The position numbers and the translations under genes were made by a program. A stretch of DNA of 64,000 nt from Endomychus coccineus. Taxonomy: Eukaryota > Arthropoda > Insecta > Coleoptera > Endomychidae. Under the pieces are notes generated by a model that had not been told where the DNA came from, did not search any database, and saw only the letters and a program-made list of their open reading frames with translations. The stretch lies in the NCBI GenBank assembly GCA_958510875.1, contig CAUEHT010000005.1:558001-622000 (forward strand), read 5' to 3'. Of the stretch, positions 1 through 12,116 are shown in pieces (position 1 is the first letter of the stretch; every line of letters starts with the position of its first letter).

Positions 1-142
1 AGATAGGTAGGCCTTCTCAGCTCGTTTTGAATATACAGTGATCAGGAAATTTCTAGAAACGATATATTAAATCTGTTTTGGAGATTATTTTGAATACGGG
101 AGTAGTTATCGGGGTGAATAGTGATACACAAAATCTGAAATG
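1..142 (+). repeat. Representative satellite monomer (142 bp)
   Basis: First complete monomer, starting at AGATAGGTAGG and ending at CTGAAATG. Base count A48 T46 G32 C16, 33.8% GC. It has CpG at three sites (in GCTCG, AAACGA and TACGGG). The heat-shock-element-like box is at 46-58 and the GGGAG/GGGGG run near 97-103. The variant states used elsewhere to trace block copies are the 5' box (AGATAGGTAGGCC, GTGGTAGGTAGAC or GAGGTAGGTAGAC), the box after AGAAA (CGATATATT, CGATATTTT, CGTTATATT, CCATATATT or GTTATATT), and TATCAGGG against TATCGGGG or TAGCAGGG. Confidence 0.97.
46..58. promoter_or_regulatory. Perfect 3-unit heat-shock-element match, recurring in most monomers
   Basis: 46-58 reads GAA-AT-TTC-TA-GAA, exactly the nGAAnnTTCnnGAAn array recognised by trimeric heat shock factor. 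The next monomer has GAA-AT-TTC-CA-GAA at 188-200 and is followed by AG-TTA, one base short of a fourth unit. One of these two forms occurs in most monomers of the window. Variants keep it (GAA-AG-TTC-TA-GAA near 1170), weaken it (ATTCCTAGAA and ATTCCCAGAA lose the central TTC) or break it (TTTCCATAAA near 6960; CATTTACAGAAA near 15870). The match to the motif is seen directly; HSF binding is inference. Confidence 0.55.
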
Positions 143-2268
143 AGGTAGGTAGACCTTCTCAGCTCGTTTTGAATATACATTGAGAAGGAAATTTCCAGAA
201 AGTTATATTAACTCTATTTTGGAGATTATTTTGAATACGGGGGTAGTTATCAGGGTAAATATTGATACAAAAAATCTGAAATGTGGTAGGTAGATTTTCT
301 CAGCTCGTTTTGAATATACAGTGGAAAGGAAATTTCCAGAAAGTTATATTAACTCTAGTTTGGAGATTATTCTGAATACGGGGGTAGTTATCAGGGTAAA
401 TATTGATACACAAAATCTAAAATGTGGTAGGTAGACTTTCTCAGCTCGTTTTTAATATACAGTGAAAAGGAAATTTCCAGAAACGTTATATTAACTCTGT
501 TTTGGAGATTATTTTGAATACTGGGGTAGTTATCAGGGTAAATATTGATACACAAAATCTGAAATGTGGTAGGTAGACTTTCTCAGCTCGTTTTGAATAT
601 ACAGTGAGAAGGAAATTCCTAGAAACGATATATTAAGTCTGTTTTGGAGATTATTTTGGATACGGGGGTAGTTATCGGGGTAAATAGTGATACACAAAAT
701 CTGAAATGAGGTAGGTAGACCTTCTCAGCTCGTTTTGAATATACATTGGAAAGGAAATTTCCAGAAAGTTATATTAACTCTATTTTGGAGATTATTTTGA
801 ATACGGGGGTAGTTATCAGGGTAAATATTGATACAAAAAATCTGGAATGTGGTAGGTAGATTTTCTCAGCTCCTTTTGAATATACGGTGAGAAGGAAATT
901 TCTAGAAACGATATTTTAACTCAGTTTTGGAGATTATTTTGAATACGGGGGTAGTTATCAGGGTAAATATTGATACACAGAATCTATAATGAGATAGGTA
1001 GGCCTTCTCAGCTCGTTTTGAATATACAGTGAGAAGGAAATTTCCAGAAACGATATATTAACTCTGTTTTGGAGATTATTTTGAGTACGGGGATAGTTAT
1101 CAGGGTAAATATTGATACACAGAATCTGGAATGTGGTAGGTAGGCTTTCTCAGCTCGTTTTGAAAATACAGTGAGAAGGAAAGTTCTAGAAACGATATAT
1201 TAAATCTGTTTTGGAGATTATTTTGGATACGGGGGTAGTTATCGGGGTAAATAGTGATACACAAAATCTGGAATGAGGTAGGTAGACCTTCTCAGCTCGT
1301 TTTGAATATACATTGAAAAGGAAATTTCCAGAAACGATATATTAACTCTGTTTTGGAGATTATTTTGAGTACGGGGATAGTTATCAGGGTAAATATTGAT
1401 ACACAGAATCTGGAATGTGGTAGGTAGGCTTTCTCAGCTCGTTTTGAAAATACAGTGAGAAGGAAAGTTCTAGAAACGATATATTAAATCTGTTTTGGAG
1501 ATTATTTTGGATACGGGGGTAGTTATCGGGGTAAATAGTGATACACAAAATCTGGAATGAGGTAGGTAGACCTTCTCAGCTCGTTTTGAATATACAGTGA
1601 GAAGGAAATTTCCAGAAACGATATATTAACTCTGTTTTGGAGATTATTTTGAGTACGGGGATAGTTATCAGGGTAAATATTGATACACAAAATCTGAAAT
1701 GTGGTAGGTAGACTCTCTCAGCTCGTTTTGAATATACAGTGAAAAGGAAATTTCTAGAAACGATATATTAAATCTGTTTTGGAGATTATTTTGGATACGG
1801 GGGTAGTTATCGGGGTAAATAGTGATACACAAAATCTGGAATGAGGTAGGTAGACCTTCTCAGCTCGTTTTGAATATACATTGAAAAGGAAATTTCCAGA
1901 AAGTTATATTAACTCTTTTTTGGAGATTATTTTGAATACGGGGGTAGTTATCAGGGTAAATATTGATACAAAAAATCTGAAATGTGGTAGGTAGATTTTC
2001 TCAGCTCGTTTTGAATATACAGTGAGAAGGAAATTTCTGGAAACGATATTTTAACTCTGTTTTGGAGATTATTTTGAATACGGGGGTAGTTATCAGGGTA
2101 AATATTGATACACAGAATCTGAAATGAGATAGGTAGGCCTTCTCAGCTCGTTTTGAATATACAGTGAGAAGGAAATTTCCAGAAACGATATATTAACTCT
2201 GTTTTGGAGATTATTTTGAGTACGGGGGTAGTTATCAGGGTAAATATTGATACACAGAATCTGGAATG

Positions 2269-2410
2269 TGGTAGGTAGGCTTTCTCAGCTTGTCTTGAAT
2301 ATACAGTGGGAAGGAAATTCCCAGAAACGAAATATTACCTCTGTCTTTGAGATTATTTTGAATACGGGGGTAGTTTTCAGGGTAAATATTGATACACAAA
2401 ATCTGAAATG
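2269..2410 (+). repeat. Divergent monomer subtype 'TGTCTTG' (representative)
   Basis: The subtype is recognised by CAGCTTGTCTTGAATATAC, GGAAATTCCCAGAAACGAAA, TACCTCTGTCTTTGAGATT and AGTTTTCAGGG. Its CTCAG landmark is seen at 2284, 5938, 7775 and 11595 in copy A. In the block between copies it is at 25183, 25608, 26033, 26601, 27310 and 28017. In copy B it is at 30478, 33424, 37078, 38915, 40184, 42021 and near 45842. It is absent from about 11.7-25.1 kb and from 46-64 kb. It is the most diverged recurrent monomer, lacks the central TTC of the heat-shock-like box, and contains GGAAATTCCC, a match to the Rel/NF-kB consensus on the opposite strand. Confidence 0.85.
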
Positions 2411-2459
2411 TGATAGGTAGACTTTCTCAGCTCGGTTTAATATACAGTGAAAAGGAAAT

Positions 2460-2560
2460 TTCCAGAAACGTTATATTGACTCTGTTTTGGAGATTATTTT
2501 GATTACGGAGGTAGTTATCATGGTAAAGGTAGATTTTCTCAGCTCGTTTTGAATATACAG
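2460..2560 (+). repeat. Monomer with a 29-bp internal deletion
   Basis: At 2526/2527 GGTAAA is joined directly to GGTAGATTTTC, losing the segment that normally runs from TATTGATACAC to AATGTGGTA. GGTA flanks both ends, so a short direct repeat could have mediated the loss. The same joint occurs at 30720/30721 and 33666/33667, so it predates the duplications that carry it. Confidence 0.9.
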
Positions 2561-3088
2561 TGGGAAGGAAATTTCTAGAAACGATATTTTAACTCTGTTT
2601 TGGAGATTATTTTGGATACGGGAGTAGTTATCAGGGTAAATAGTGATACACAAAATCTGAAATGAGGTAGGTAGGCTTTCTCAGCTAGTTTTCAATATAC
2701 AGTGAAAAGGAAATTTCTAGAAACCATATATTAACTCTGTTTTGGAGATTATTTTGAACACGGGGTAGTTATCAGGGTAAATAGTGATACACAAAATCTG
2801 AAATGTGGTAGGTAGACTTTCTCAGCTCGTTTTTAATATACAGTGAAAAGGAAATTTCCAGAAAGTTATATTAACTCTATTTTGGAGATTATTTTGAATA
2901 CGGGGGTAGTTATCAGGCTAAATATTGATACAAAAAATTTGAAATGTGGTAGGTAGATTTTCTCAGCTCGTTTTGAATATACAGTGAGAAGGGAATTTCC
3001 AGAAACGTTATATTAACTCTGTTTTGGAGATTATTTTGAATACGGGGGTAGTTATCAGGGTAAATATTGATACACAAAATCTGAAATG

Positions 3089-4428
3089 AGATAGGTAGGC
3101 CTTCTCAGCTCGTTTTGAATATACAGTGATCAGGAAATTTCTAGAAACGATATATTAAATCTGTTTTGGAGATTATTTTGAATACGGGAGTAGTTATCGG
3201 GGTGAATAGTGATACACAAAATCTGAAATGAGGTAGGTAGACCTTCTCAGCTCGTTTTGAATATACATTGAGAAGGAAATTTCCAGAAAGTTATATTAAC
3301 TCTATTTTGGAGATTATTTTGAATACGGGGGTAGTTATCAGGGTAAATATTGATACAAAAAATCTGAAATGTGGTAGGTAGATTTTCTCAGCTCGTTTTG
3401 AATATACAGTGAAAAGGAAATTTCCAGAAAGTTATATTAACTCTAGTTTGGAGATTATTCTGAATACGGGGGTAGTTATCAGGGTAAATATTGATACACA
3501 AAATCTAAAATGTGGTAGGTAGACTTTCTCAGCTCGTTTTTAATATACAGTGAAAAGGAAATTTCCAGAAACGTTATATTAACCCTGTTTTGGAGATTAT
3601 TTTGAATACTGGGGTAGTTATCAGGGTAAATATTGAAACAAAAAATTTGAAATGTGGTAGGTAGATTTTCTCAGCTCGTTTTGAATATACAGTGAGGAGG
3701 GAATTTCCAGAAACGTTATATCAACTCTGTTTTGGAGATTATTTTGAATACGGGGGTAGTTATCAGGGTAAATATTGATACACAAAATCTGAAATGTGGT
3801 AGGTAGACTTTCTCAGCTCGTTTTGAATATACAGTGAGAAGGAAATTCCTAGAAACGATATATTAAGTCTGTTTTGGAGATTATTTTGGATACGGGGGTA
3901 GTTATCGGGGTAAATAGTGATACACAAAATCTGAAATGAGGTAGGTAGACCTTCTCAGCTCGTTTTGAATATACATTGGAAAGGAAATTTCCAGAAAGTT
4001 ATATTAACTCTATTTTGGAGATTATTTTGAATACGGGGGTAGTTATCAGGGTAAATATTGATACAAAAAATCTGGAATGTGGTAGGTAGATTTTCTCAGC
4101 TCCTTTTGAATATACGGTGAGAAGGAAATTTCTAGAAACGATATTTTAACTCAGTTTTGGAGATTATTTTGAATACGGGGGTAGTTATCAGGGTAAATAT
4201 TGATACACAGAATCTGAAATGAGATAGGTAGGCCTTCTCAGCTCGTTTTGAATATACAGTGAAAAGGAAATTTCCAGAAACGATATATTAACTCTGTTTT
4301 GGAGATTATTTTGAGTACGGGGATAGTTATCAGGGTAAATATTGATACACAGAATCTGGAATGTGGTAGGTAGGCTTTCTCAGCTCGTTTTGAAAATACA
4401 GTGAGAAGGAAAGTTCTAGAAACGATAT
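3089..4428 (+). repeat. Second unit (partial) of the ~3.1 kb tandem duplication in copy A
   Basis: Begins with the same AGATAGGTAGG...ATCAGGAAATTT monomer as position 1. It carries an inserted monomer at about 3629-3770 (AAACAAAAAATTTG, TATATCAACTC) that is absent from the first unit. Similarity to the first unit stops near 4428. Confidence 0.8.
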
Positions 4429-6289
4429 TTTAACTCTGTTTTGGAGACTATTTTGAATACGGGGGTAGTTATCAGGGTAAATATTGATACAAAAAATCTG
4501 AAATGTGGTAGGTAGATTTTCTCAGCTCGTTTTGAATATACAGTGAGAAGGAAATTTCTAGAAACGATATTTTAACTCTGTTTTGGAGATTATTTTGAAT
4601 ATGGGGGTAGTTATCAGGGTAAATATTGATACACAAAATCTGAAATGAGATAGGTAGGCCTTCTCAACTCGTTTTGAATATACAGTGAGAAGGAAATTTC
4701 TAGAAACGATATATTAAATCTATTTTGGAGATTATTTTGGATACGGGAGTAGTTATCGCGGTAAATAGTGATACACAAAATCTGAAATGAGCTAGGTAGA
4801 CCTTCTCAGCTTGTTTTGAATATACATTGAAAAGGAAATTTCCAGAAAGTTATATTAACTCTATTAAGGAGATTATTTTGAATACGGGGGTAGTTATCAG
4901 GGTAAATATTGATACAAAAAATCTGAAATGCGGTAGGTGGATTTTCTCAGCTCGTTTTGAATATACAGTGAGAAGGAAAGTTCTAGAAACGATATTTTAA
5001 CTCTGTTTTGGAGATTATTTTGAATACGGGGGTAGTTAGCAGGATAAATAGTGATACACAAAATCTGAAATGTGTTAGGTAGTCCTTCTCTGCTCGTTTT
5101 GAATATACAGTGAAAAGGAAATTTCCAGAAAGTTATATTAACTCTAGTTTGGAGATTATTCTGAATACGGGGGTAGTTATCAGGGTAAATATTGATACAC
5201 AAAATCTAAAATGTGGTAGGTAGACTTTCTCAGCTCGTTTTTAATATACAGTGAAAAGGAAATTTCCAGAAACGTTATATTAACTCTGTTTTGGAGATTA
5301 TTTTGAATACTGGGGTAGTTATCAGGGTAAATATTGATACACAGAATCTGAAATGTGGTAGGTAGACTTTCTCAGCTCGTTTTGAATATACAGTGAGGAG
5401 GAAATTTCTAGAAACGATATATTAAATCTGTTTTGGAGATTATTTTGGATACGGGGGTAGTTATCGGGGTAAATAGTGATACACAAAATCTGAAATGAGG
5501 TAGGTAGACCTTCTCAGCTCGTTTTGAATATACGTTGGAAAGGAAATTTCCAGAAAGTTATATTAACTCTATTTTGGAGATTATTTTGAATACGGGGGTA
5601 GTTATCAGGGTAAATATTGATACAAAAAATCTGAAATGTGGTAGGTAGATTTTCTCAGCTCCTTTTGAATATTCGGTGAGAAGGAAATTTCTAGAAACGA
5701 TATTTTAACTCAGTTTTGGAGATTATTTTGAATACGGGGGTAGTTATCAGGGTAAATATTGATACACAGAATCTGAAATGAGATAGGTAGGCCTTCTCAG
5801 CTCGTTTTGAATATACAGTGAGAAGGAAATTTCCAGAAACGATATATTAACTCTGTTTTGGAGATTATTTTGAGTACGGGGGTAGTTATCAGGGTAAATA
5901 TTGATACACAGAATCTGGAATGTGGTAGGTAGGCTTTCTCAGCTTGTCTTGAATATACAGTGGGTAGGAAATTCCCAGAAACGAAATATTACCTCTGTCT
6001 TTGTGATTATTTTGAATACGGGGGTAGTTTTCAGGGTAAATATTGATACACAAAATCTGAAATGAGATAGGTAGGCCTTCTCAGCTCGTTTTGAATATAT
6101 AGTGAGAAGGAAATTTCCAGAAACGTTATGTTAACTCTGTTTTGGAGATTATTTTGAATACGGAGGTAGTTATCAGGGTAAATAGTGATACACAAAATCT
6201 GTAATGAGGTAGGTAGACCTTCTCAGCTCGTTTTGAATATACATTGAAAAGGAAATTTCCAGAAAGTTATATTAACTCTATTTTGGAGA

Positions 6290-6310
6290 TTATTTTGAAT
6301 GTAGTTATCA
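6290..6310 (+). repeat. Monomer with a 6-bp deletion of the ACGGGG run
   Basis: TTTTGAATGTAGTTATC replaces the usual TTTTGAATACGGGGGTAG at 6300/6301. The same joint is at 37440/37441, 39277/39278 and 40546/40547. It is a useful marker because it appears once in copy A and three times in copy B. Confidence 0.9.
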
Positions 6311-8622
6311 GGGTAAATATTGATACAAAAAATCTGAAATGCGGTAGGTAGATTTTCTCAGCTCGTTTTGAAAATACAGTGAGAAGGAAAGTTCTAGAAA
6401 CGATATTTTAACTCTGTTTTGGAGATTATTTTGAATACGGGGGTAGTTAGCAGGGTAAATAGTGATACACAAAATCTGAAATGTGGTAGGTAGACCTTCT
6501 CTGCTCGTTTTGAATATACAGTGAAGAGGAAATTTCCAGAAAGTTATATTAACTCTAGTTTGGAGATTATTCTGAATACGGGGGTAGTTATCAGGGTAAA
6601 TATTGATACACAAAATCTAAAATGTGGTAGGTAGACTTTCTCAGCTCGTTTTTAATATACAGTGAAAAGGAAATCTCCAGTAACGTTATATTAACTCTGT
6701 TTTGGAGATTATTTTGAATACTGGGGTAGTTATCAGGGTAAATATTGATACACAAAATCTGAAATGTGGTAGGTAGACTTTCTCAGCTCGTTTTGAATAT
6801 ACAGTGAAAAGGAAATTTCTAGAAACGATATATTAAATCTGTTTTGGAGATTATTTTGGATACGGGGGTAGTTTTCAGGGTAAATATTGATACACAAAAT
6901 CTGAAATGTGATAGGTAGACTTTCTCAGCTCGGTTTTAATATACAGTGAAAAGGAAATTTCCATAAACGTTATATTAACTCTGTTTTGGAGATTATTTTG
7001 AATACGGGGGTAGTTATCAGGGTAAATATTGATACACAAAATCTGAAATGAGATAGGTAGGCATTCTCAGCTCGTTTTGAATATACAGTGAGAAGGAAAT
7101 TTCCAGAAACGTTATGTTAACTCTGTTTTGGAGATTATTTTGAATACGGGGGTAGTTATCAGGGTAAATATTGATACACAAAATCTGAAATGTGGTAGGT
7201 AGATTTTCTCAGCTCGTTCTGAATATACAGTGGGAAGGAAATTTCTAGAAACGATATTTTAACTCTGTTTTAGAGATTATTTTGGATACGGGAGTAGTTA
7301 TCAGGGTAAATAGTGATACACAAAATCTGAAATGAGGTAGGTAGACTTTCTCAGCTCGTTTTGAATATACATTGAAAAGGAAATTTCCAGAAAGTTATAT
7401 TAACTCTATTTTGGAGATTATTTTGAATACGGGGGTAGTTATCAGGGTAAATATTGATACAAAAAATCTGAAATGTGGTAGGTAGATTTTCTCAGCTCGT
7501 TTTGAATATACAGTGAGGAGGAAATTTCTAGAAACGATATTTTAACTCAGTTTTGGAGATTATTTTGAATACGGGGGTAGTTATCAGGGTAAATATTGAT
7601 ACACAAAATCTGAAATGAGATAGGTAGGCCTTCTCAGCTCGTTTTGAATATACAGTGAGAAGGAAATTTCCAGAAACGATATATTAACTCTGTTTTGGAG
7701 ATTATTTTGAGTACGGGGGTAGTTATCAGGGTAAATATTGATACACAGAATCTGGAATGTGGTAGGTAGGCTTTCTCAGCTTGTCTTGAATATACAGTGG
7801 GAAGGAAATTCCCAGAAACGAAATATTACCTCTGTCTTTGTGATTATTTTGAATACGGGGGTAGTTTTCAGGGTAAATATTGATACACAAAATCTGAAAT
7901 GAGATAGGTAGGCATTCTCAGCTCGTTTTGAATATACAGTGACAAGGAAATTTCCAGAAACGTTATGTTAACTCTGTTTTGGAGATTATTTTGAATACGG
8001 GGGTAGTTATCAGGGTAAATATTGATACACAAAATCTGAAATGTGGTAGGTAGATTTTCTCAGCTCGTTCTGAATATACAGTGGGAAGGAAATTTCTAGA
8101 AACGATATTTTAACTCTGTTTTGGAGATTATTTTGGATACGGGAGTAGTTATCAGGGTAAATAGTGATACACAAAATCTGAAATGAGGTAGGTAGGCTTT
8201 CTCAGCTCGTTTTCAGTATACTGTAAAAAAGAAATTTCTAGAAACCATATATTAACTCTGTTTCGGAGATTATTTTGAATACGGGGTAGTTATCAGGGTA
8301 AATAGTGATACACAAAATCTGAAATGTGGTAGGTAGACTTTCTCAGCTCGTTTTTAAAATACAGTGAAAAGGAAATTTCCAGAAAGTTACATTAACTCTA
8401 GTTTGGAGATTATTCTGAATACGGGACTAGTTATCAGGGTAAATATTGATACACAAAATCTGAAATGTGGTAGGTAGACTTTCTCAGCTCGATTTGAATA
8501 TACAGTGAAAAGGAAATTTCTAGAAACGATATATTAAATCTGTTTTGGACATTATTTTGGATACGGGAGTAGTTATCGGGGTAAATAGTGATACACAAAA
8601 TCTGAAATGAGGTAGGTAGACC

Positions 8623-9186
8623 TTCTCAGCTCGTTTTGAATATTCAGTGAGAAGGAAATTTCTAGAAACCATATATTAACTCTTTTTTGGAGAATATTTT
8701 GAATACGGGGTAGTTAGCAGGGTAAATAGTGATACACAAAATCTGAAATGTGGTACGTAGACCTTATCTGCTCGTTTTGAATATACAGTGAAAAGGAAAT
8801 TTCCAGAAAGTTATATTAACTCTAGTTTGGAGATTATTTTGGATACGGGAGTAGTTATCAGGGTAAATATTGATACACAAAATCTGAAATGTGGTAGGTA
8901 GGCCTTCTCAGCTCGTTTTGAATATTCAGTGAGAAGGAAATTTCTAGAAACCATATATTAACTCTTTTTTGGAGAATATTTTGAATACGGGGTAGTTAGC
9001 AGGGTAAATAGTGATACACAAAATCTGAAATGTGGTACGTAGACCTTATCTGCTCGTTTTGAATATACAGTGAAAAGGAAATTTCCAGAAAGTTATATTA
9101 ACTCTAGTTTGGAGATTATTTTGGATACGGGAGTAGTTATCAGGATAAATATTGATACACAAAATCTGAAATGTGGTAGGTAGATT
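8623..9186 (+). repeat. Two-monomer (282 bp) tandem duplication
   Basis: The pair beginning at GAATATTCAGTGAGAAGG is repeated with landmark TATTCAG at 8641 and 8923. Each pair holds a CCATATATTAACTCTTTTTT monomer and a TCTAGTTTGG monomer with the unusual GTACGTAGACCTTATCTG joint. The duplication is shared by copy B at about 42869-43432, so it is older than the macro-duplication. Confidence 0.85.
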
Positions 9187-10499
9187 TTCTCAGCTCGTTT
9201 TGAATATACAGTGAGGAGGAAATTTCTAGAAACGATATTTTAACTCTGTTTAGGAGATTATTTTGAATACGGGGGTAGTTATCAGGGTAAAGATTGATAC
9301 ACAAAATCTGAAATGTGGTAGGTAGATCTTCTCACCTCGTTTTGAATATACAGTGAGAAGGAAATTTCTAGAAACGATATTTTAACTCTGTTTTGGAGAT
9401 TATTTTGAATACGGGGGTAGTTATCAGGGTAAATATTGATACACAAAATCTGAAATGAGGTAGGTAGGCTTTCTCAGCTCGTTTTCAATATACAATGAAA
9501 AGGAAATTTCTAGAAATCATATATTAACTCTGTTTTGGAGATTATTTTGAATACGGGGTAGTTAGCAGGGTAAATAGTGATACACAAAATCTAAAATGTG
9601 GTAGGTAGACCTTCTTTGCTCGTTTTGAATATACAGTGAAAAGGAAATTTCCAGAAAGTTATATTAACTCTAGTTTGGAGATTATTCTGAATACGGAGGT
9701 AGTTATCAGGGTAAATATTGATACACAAAATCTAAAATGTGGTAGGTAGACTTTCTCAGCTCGTTTTTAATATACAGTGAAAAGGAAATTTCCAGAAACG
9801 TTATATTAACTCTGTTTTGGAGAATTTTGAATACTGGGGTAGTTATCAGGGTGAATATTGATACACAAAATCTGAAATGTGGTAGGTAGACTTTCTCAGC
9901 TCGTTTTGAATATACAGTGAAAAGGAAATTTCTAGAAACGATATATTACATCTGTTTTGGAGATTATTTTGGATACGGGAGTAGTTATCGGGGTGAATAG
10001 TGATACACAAAATCTGAAATGGGGTAGGTAGACCTTCTCAGCTCGTTTTGAATATACAGTGAAAAGGAAATCTCCAGAAAGTTATATTAACTCTATTTTG
10101 GAGATTATTTTAAATACGGGGGTAGTTATCAGGGTAAATATTGATACACAAAATCTGAAATGTTGTAGGTAGACTTTCTCAGCTCGTTTGGAATATACAG
10201 TGAGGAGGAAATTTCTAGAAACGATATTTTAACTCAGTTTTGGAGATTATTTTGAATACGGGGGTAGTTATCAGGGTAAATATTGATACACAAAATCTGA
10301 AATGTTGTAGGTAGACTTTCTCAGCTCGTTTTTAATATACATTGAAAAGGAAATTTCCAGAAAGTTATATTAACTCTATTTTGGAGATTATTTTAAATAC
10401 GGGGGTAGTTATCAGGGTAAATATTGATACACAAAATCTGAAATGTTGTAGGTAGACTTTCTCAGCTCGTTTGGAATATACAGTGAGGAGGAAATTTCT

Positions 10500-11435
10500 A
10501 GAAACGATATATTAACTCTGTTTTGGAGATTATTTTGGATACGGGAGTAGTTATCGGGGTAAATAGTGATACACAAAATCTGAAATGAGGTAGGTAGACT
10601 TTCTCAGCTCGTTTTGAATATACATTGAAAAGGAAATTTCCAGAAAGTTATATTAACTCTATTGTGGAGATTATTTTGAATACGGGGGTAGTTATCAGGG
10701 TAAATATTGATACAAAAAATCTGAAATGTGGTAGGTAGATTTTCTCAGCTCGTTTGGAATATACAGTGAGGAGGAAATTTCTAGAAACGATATTTTAACT
10801 CAGTTTTGGAGATTATTTTGAATACGGGGGTAGTTATCAGGGTAAATATTGATACACAAAATCTGAAATGTTGTAGGTAGACTTTCTCAGCTCGTTTTTA
10901 ATATACAGTGAAAAGGGAATTTCCAGAAACGTTATATTAACTCTGTTTTGGAGATTATTTTGAATACGGGGGTAGTTGTCAGGGTAAATATTGATACACA
11001 AAATCTGAAATGTGGTAGGTAGACTTTCTCAGCTCGTTTTGAATATACAGTGGAAATGAAATTTCTAGAAACGATATATTAACTCTGTTTTGGAGATTAT
11101 TTTGGATACGGGAGTAGTTATCGGGGTAAATAGTGATACACAAAATCTGAAATGAGGTAGGTAGACTTTCTCAGCTCGTTTTGAATATACATTGAAAAGG
11201 AAATTTCCAGAAAGTTATATTAACTCTATTGTGGAGATTATTTTGAATACGGGGGTAGTTATCAGGGTAAATATTGATACAAAAAATCTGAAATGTGGTA
11301 GGTAGATTTTCTCAGCTCGTTTGGAATATACAGTGAGGAGGAAATTTCTAGAAACGATATTTTAACTCAGTTTTGGAGATTATTTTGAATACGGGGGTAG
11401 TTATCAGGGTAAATATTGATACACAAAATCTGAAA
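10500..11435 (+). repeat. Four-monomer (567 bp) tandem duplication
   Basis: The rare CTCTATTGTGGAGATT variant occurs at 10661 and 11228, 567 bp apart, with matching neighbours on both sides. The first unit is about 10500-11066 and the second about 11067-11435 (partial). Just upstream, a GTTGTAGGTAGAC/CGTTTGGAATATAC pair is also doubled at a two-monomer offset (10163 and 10445). Both are present in copy B at offset 34246. Confidence 0.8.
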
Positions 11436-12116
11436 TGAGATAGGTAGGCCTTCTCAGCTCGTTTTGAATATACAGTGAGAAGGAAATTTCCAGAAACGAT
11501 ATATTAACTCTGTTTTGGAGATTATTTTGAATACGGGGGTAGTTATCAGGGTAAATATTGATACACAGAATCTGGAATGTGGTAGGTAGGCTTTCTCAGC
11601 TTGTCTTGAATATACAGTGGGAAGGAAATTATCAGAAACGAAATATTACCTCTGTCTTTGTGATTATTTTGAATACGGGGGTAGTTTTCAGGGTAAATAT
11701 TGATACACAAAATCTGAAATGTGATAGGTAGACTTTCTCAGCTCGGTTTTAATATACAGTGAAAAGGAAATTTCCATAAACGTTATATTAACTCTGTTTT
11801 GGAGATTATTTTGAATACGGGGGTAGTTATCAGGGTAAATATTGATACACAAAATCTGAAATGAGATAGGTAGGCATTCTCAGCTCGTTTTGAATATACA
11901 GTGAGAAGGAAATTTCCAGAAACGTTATGTTAACTCTGTTTTGGAGATTATTTTGAATACGGGGGTAGTTATCAGGGTAAATATTGATACACAAAATCTG
12001 AAATGTGGTAGGTAGATTTTCTCAGCTCGTTCTGAATATACAGTGGGAAGGAAATTTCTAGAAACGATATTTTAACTCTGTTTTGGAGATTATTTTGGAT
12101 ACGGGAGTAGTTATCA

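Larger units (their letters stand above)
1..3088 (+). repeat. Partial first unit of the ~3.1 kb tandem duplication in copy A
   Basis: Positions 1-1198 match 3089-4428. The offset is 3088 up to about 540, and 3230 after an extra monomer at about 3629-3770. 1681-3088 has its counterpart upstream of the window, inferred from copy B, where 29875-31282 repeats 1681-3088. The unit differs from its copy B equivalent by one additional monomer near 1130-1270, which explains 3088 bp here against 2946 bp in B. Confidence 0.8.

Noticed and set aside
80..105. CENP-B box in the TTTTGAATACGGGGG segment
   Set aside because: The AnnCGGG half is matched, but the TTCG half at the required spacing is not. The rare ATTTCGAATACGGGG variants (near 26250, 61628, 62052) place TTCG three bases too close.
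105..112. GATA-factor site (TTATCA, that is TGATAA on the - strand) in most monomers
   Set aside because: A six-base motif is expected by chance at this rate, and it is freely lost in the TATCGGGG, TAGCAGGG and TTTTCAGG variants, so there is no sign of constraint.
95..115. G-quadruplex from GGGGG and GGG runs
   Set aside because: Only two G runs per monomer, with the next ~120 bp away; too few close runs for an intramolecular quadruplex.
4897..5202. Open frames of 60-101 codons on the - strand, recurring with the satellite
   Set aside because: They are translations of two or so monomers. 141 bp is 47 codons, so a stop-poor frame can run across a monomer edge until a 142-bp monomer shifts it. 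The same peptide pattern recurs wherever the monomers do, and no frame extends past about 100 codons. There is no sign of codon selection.
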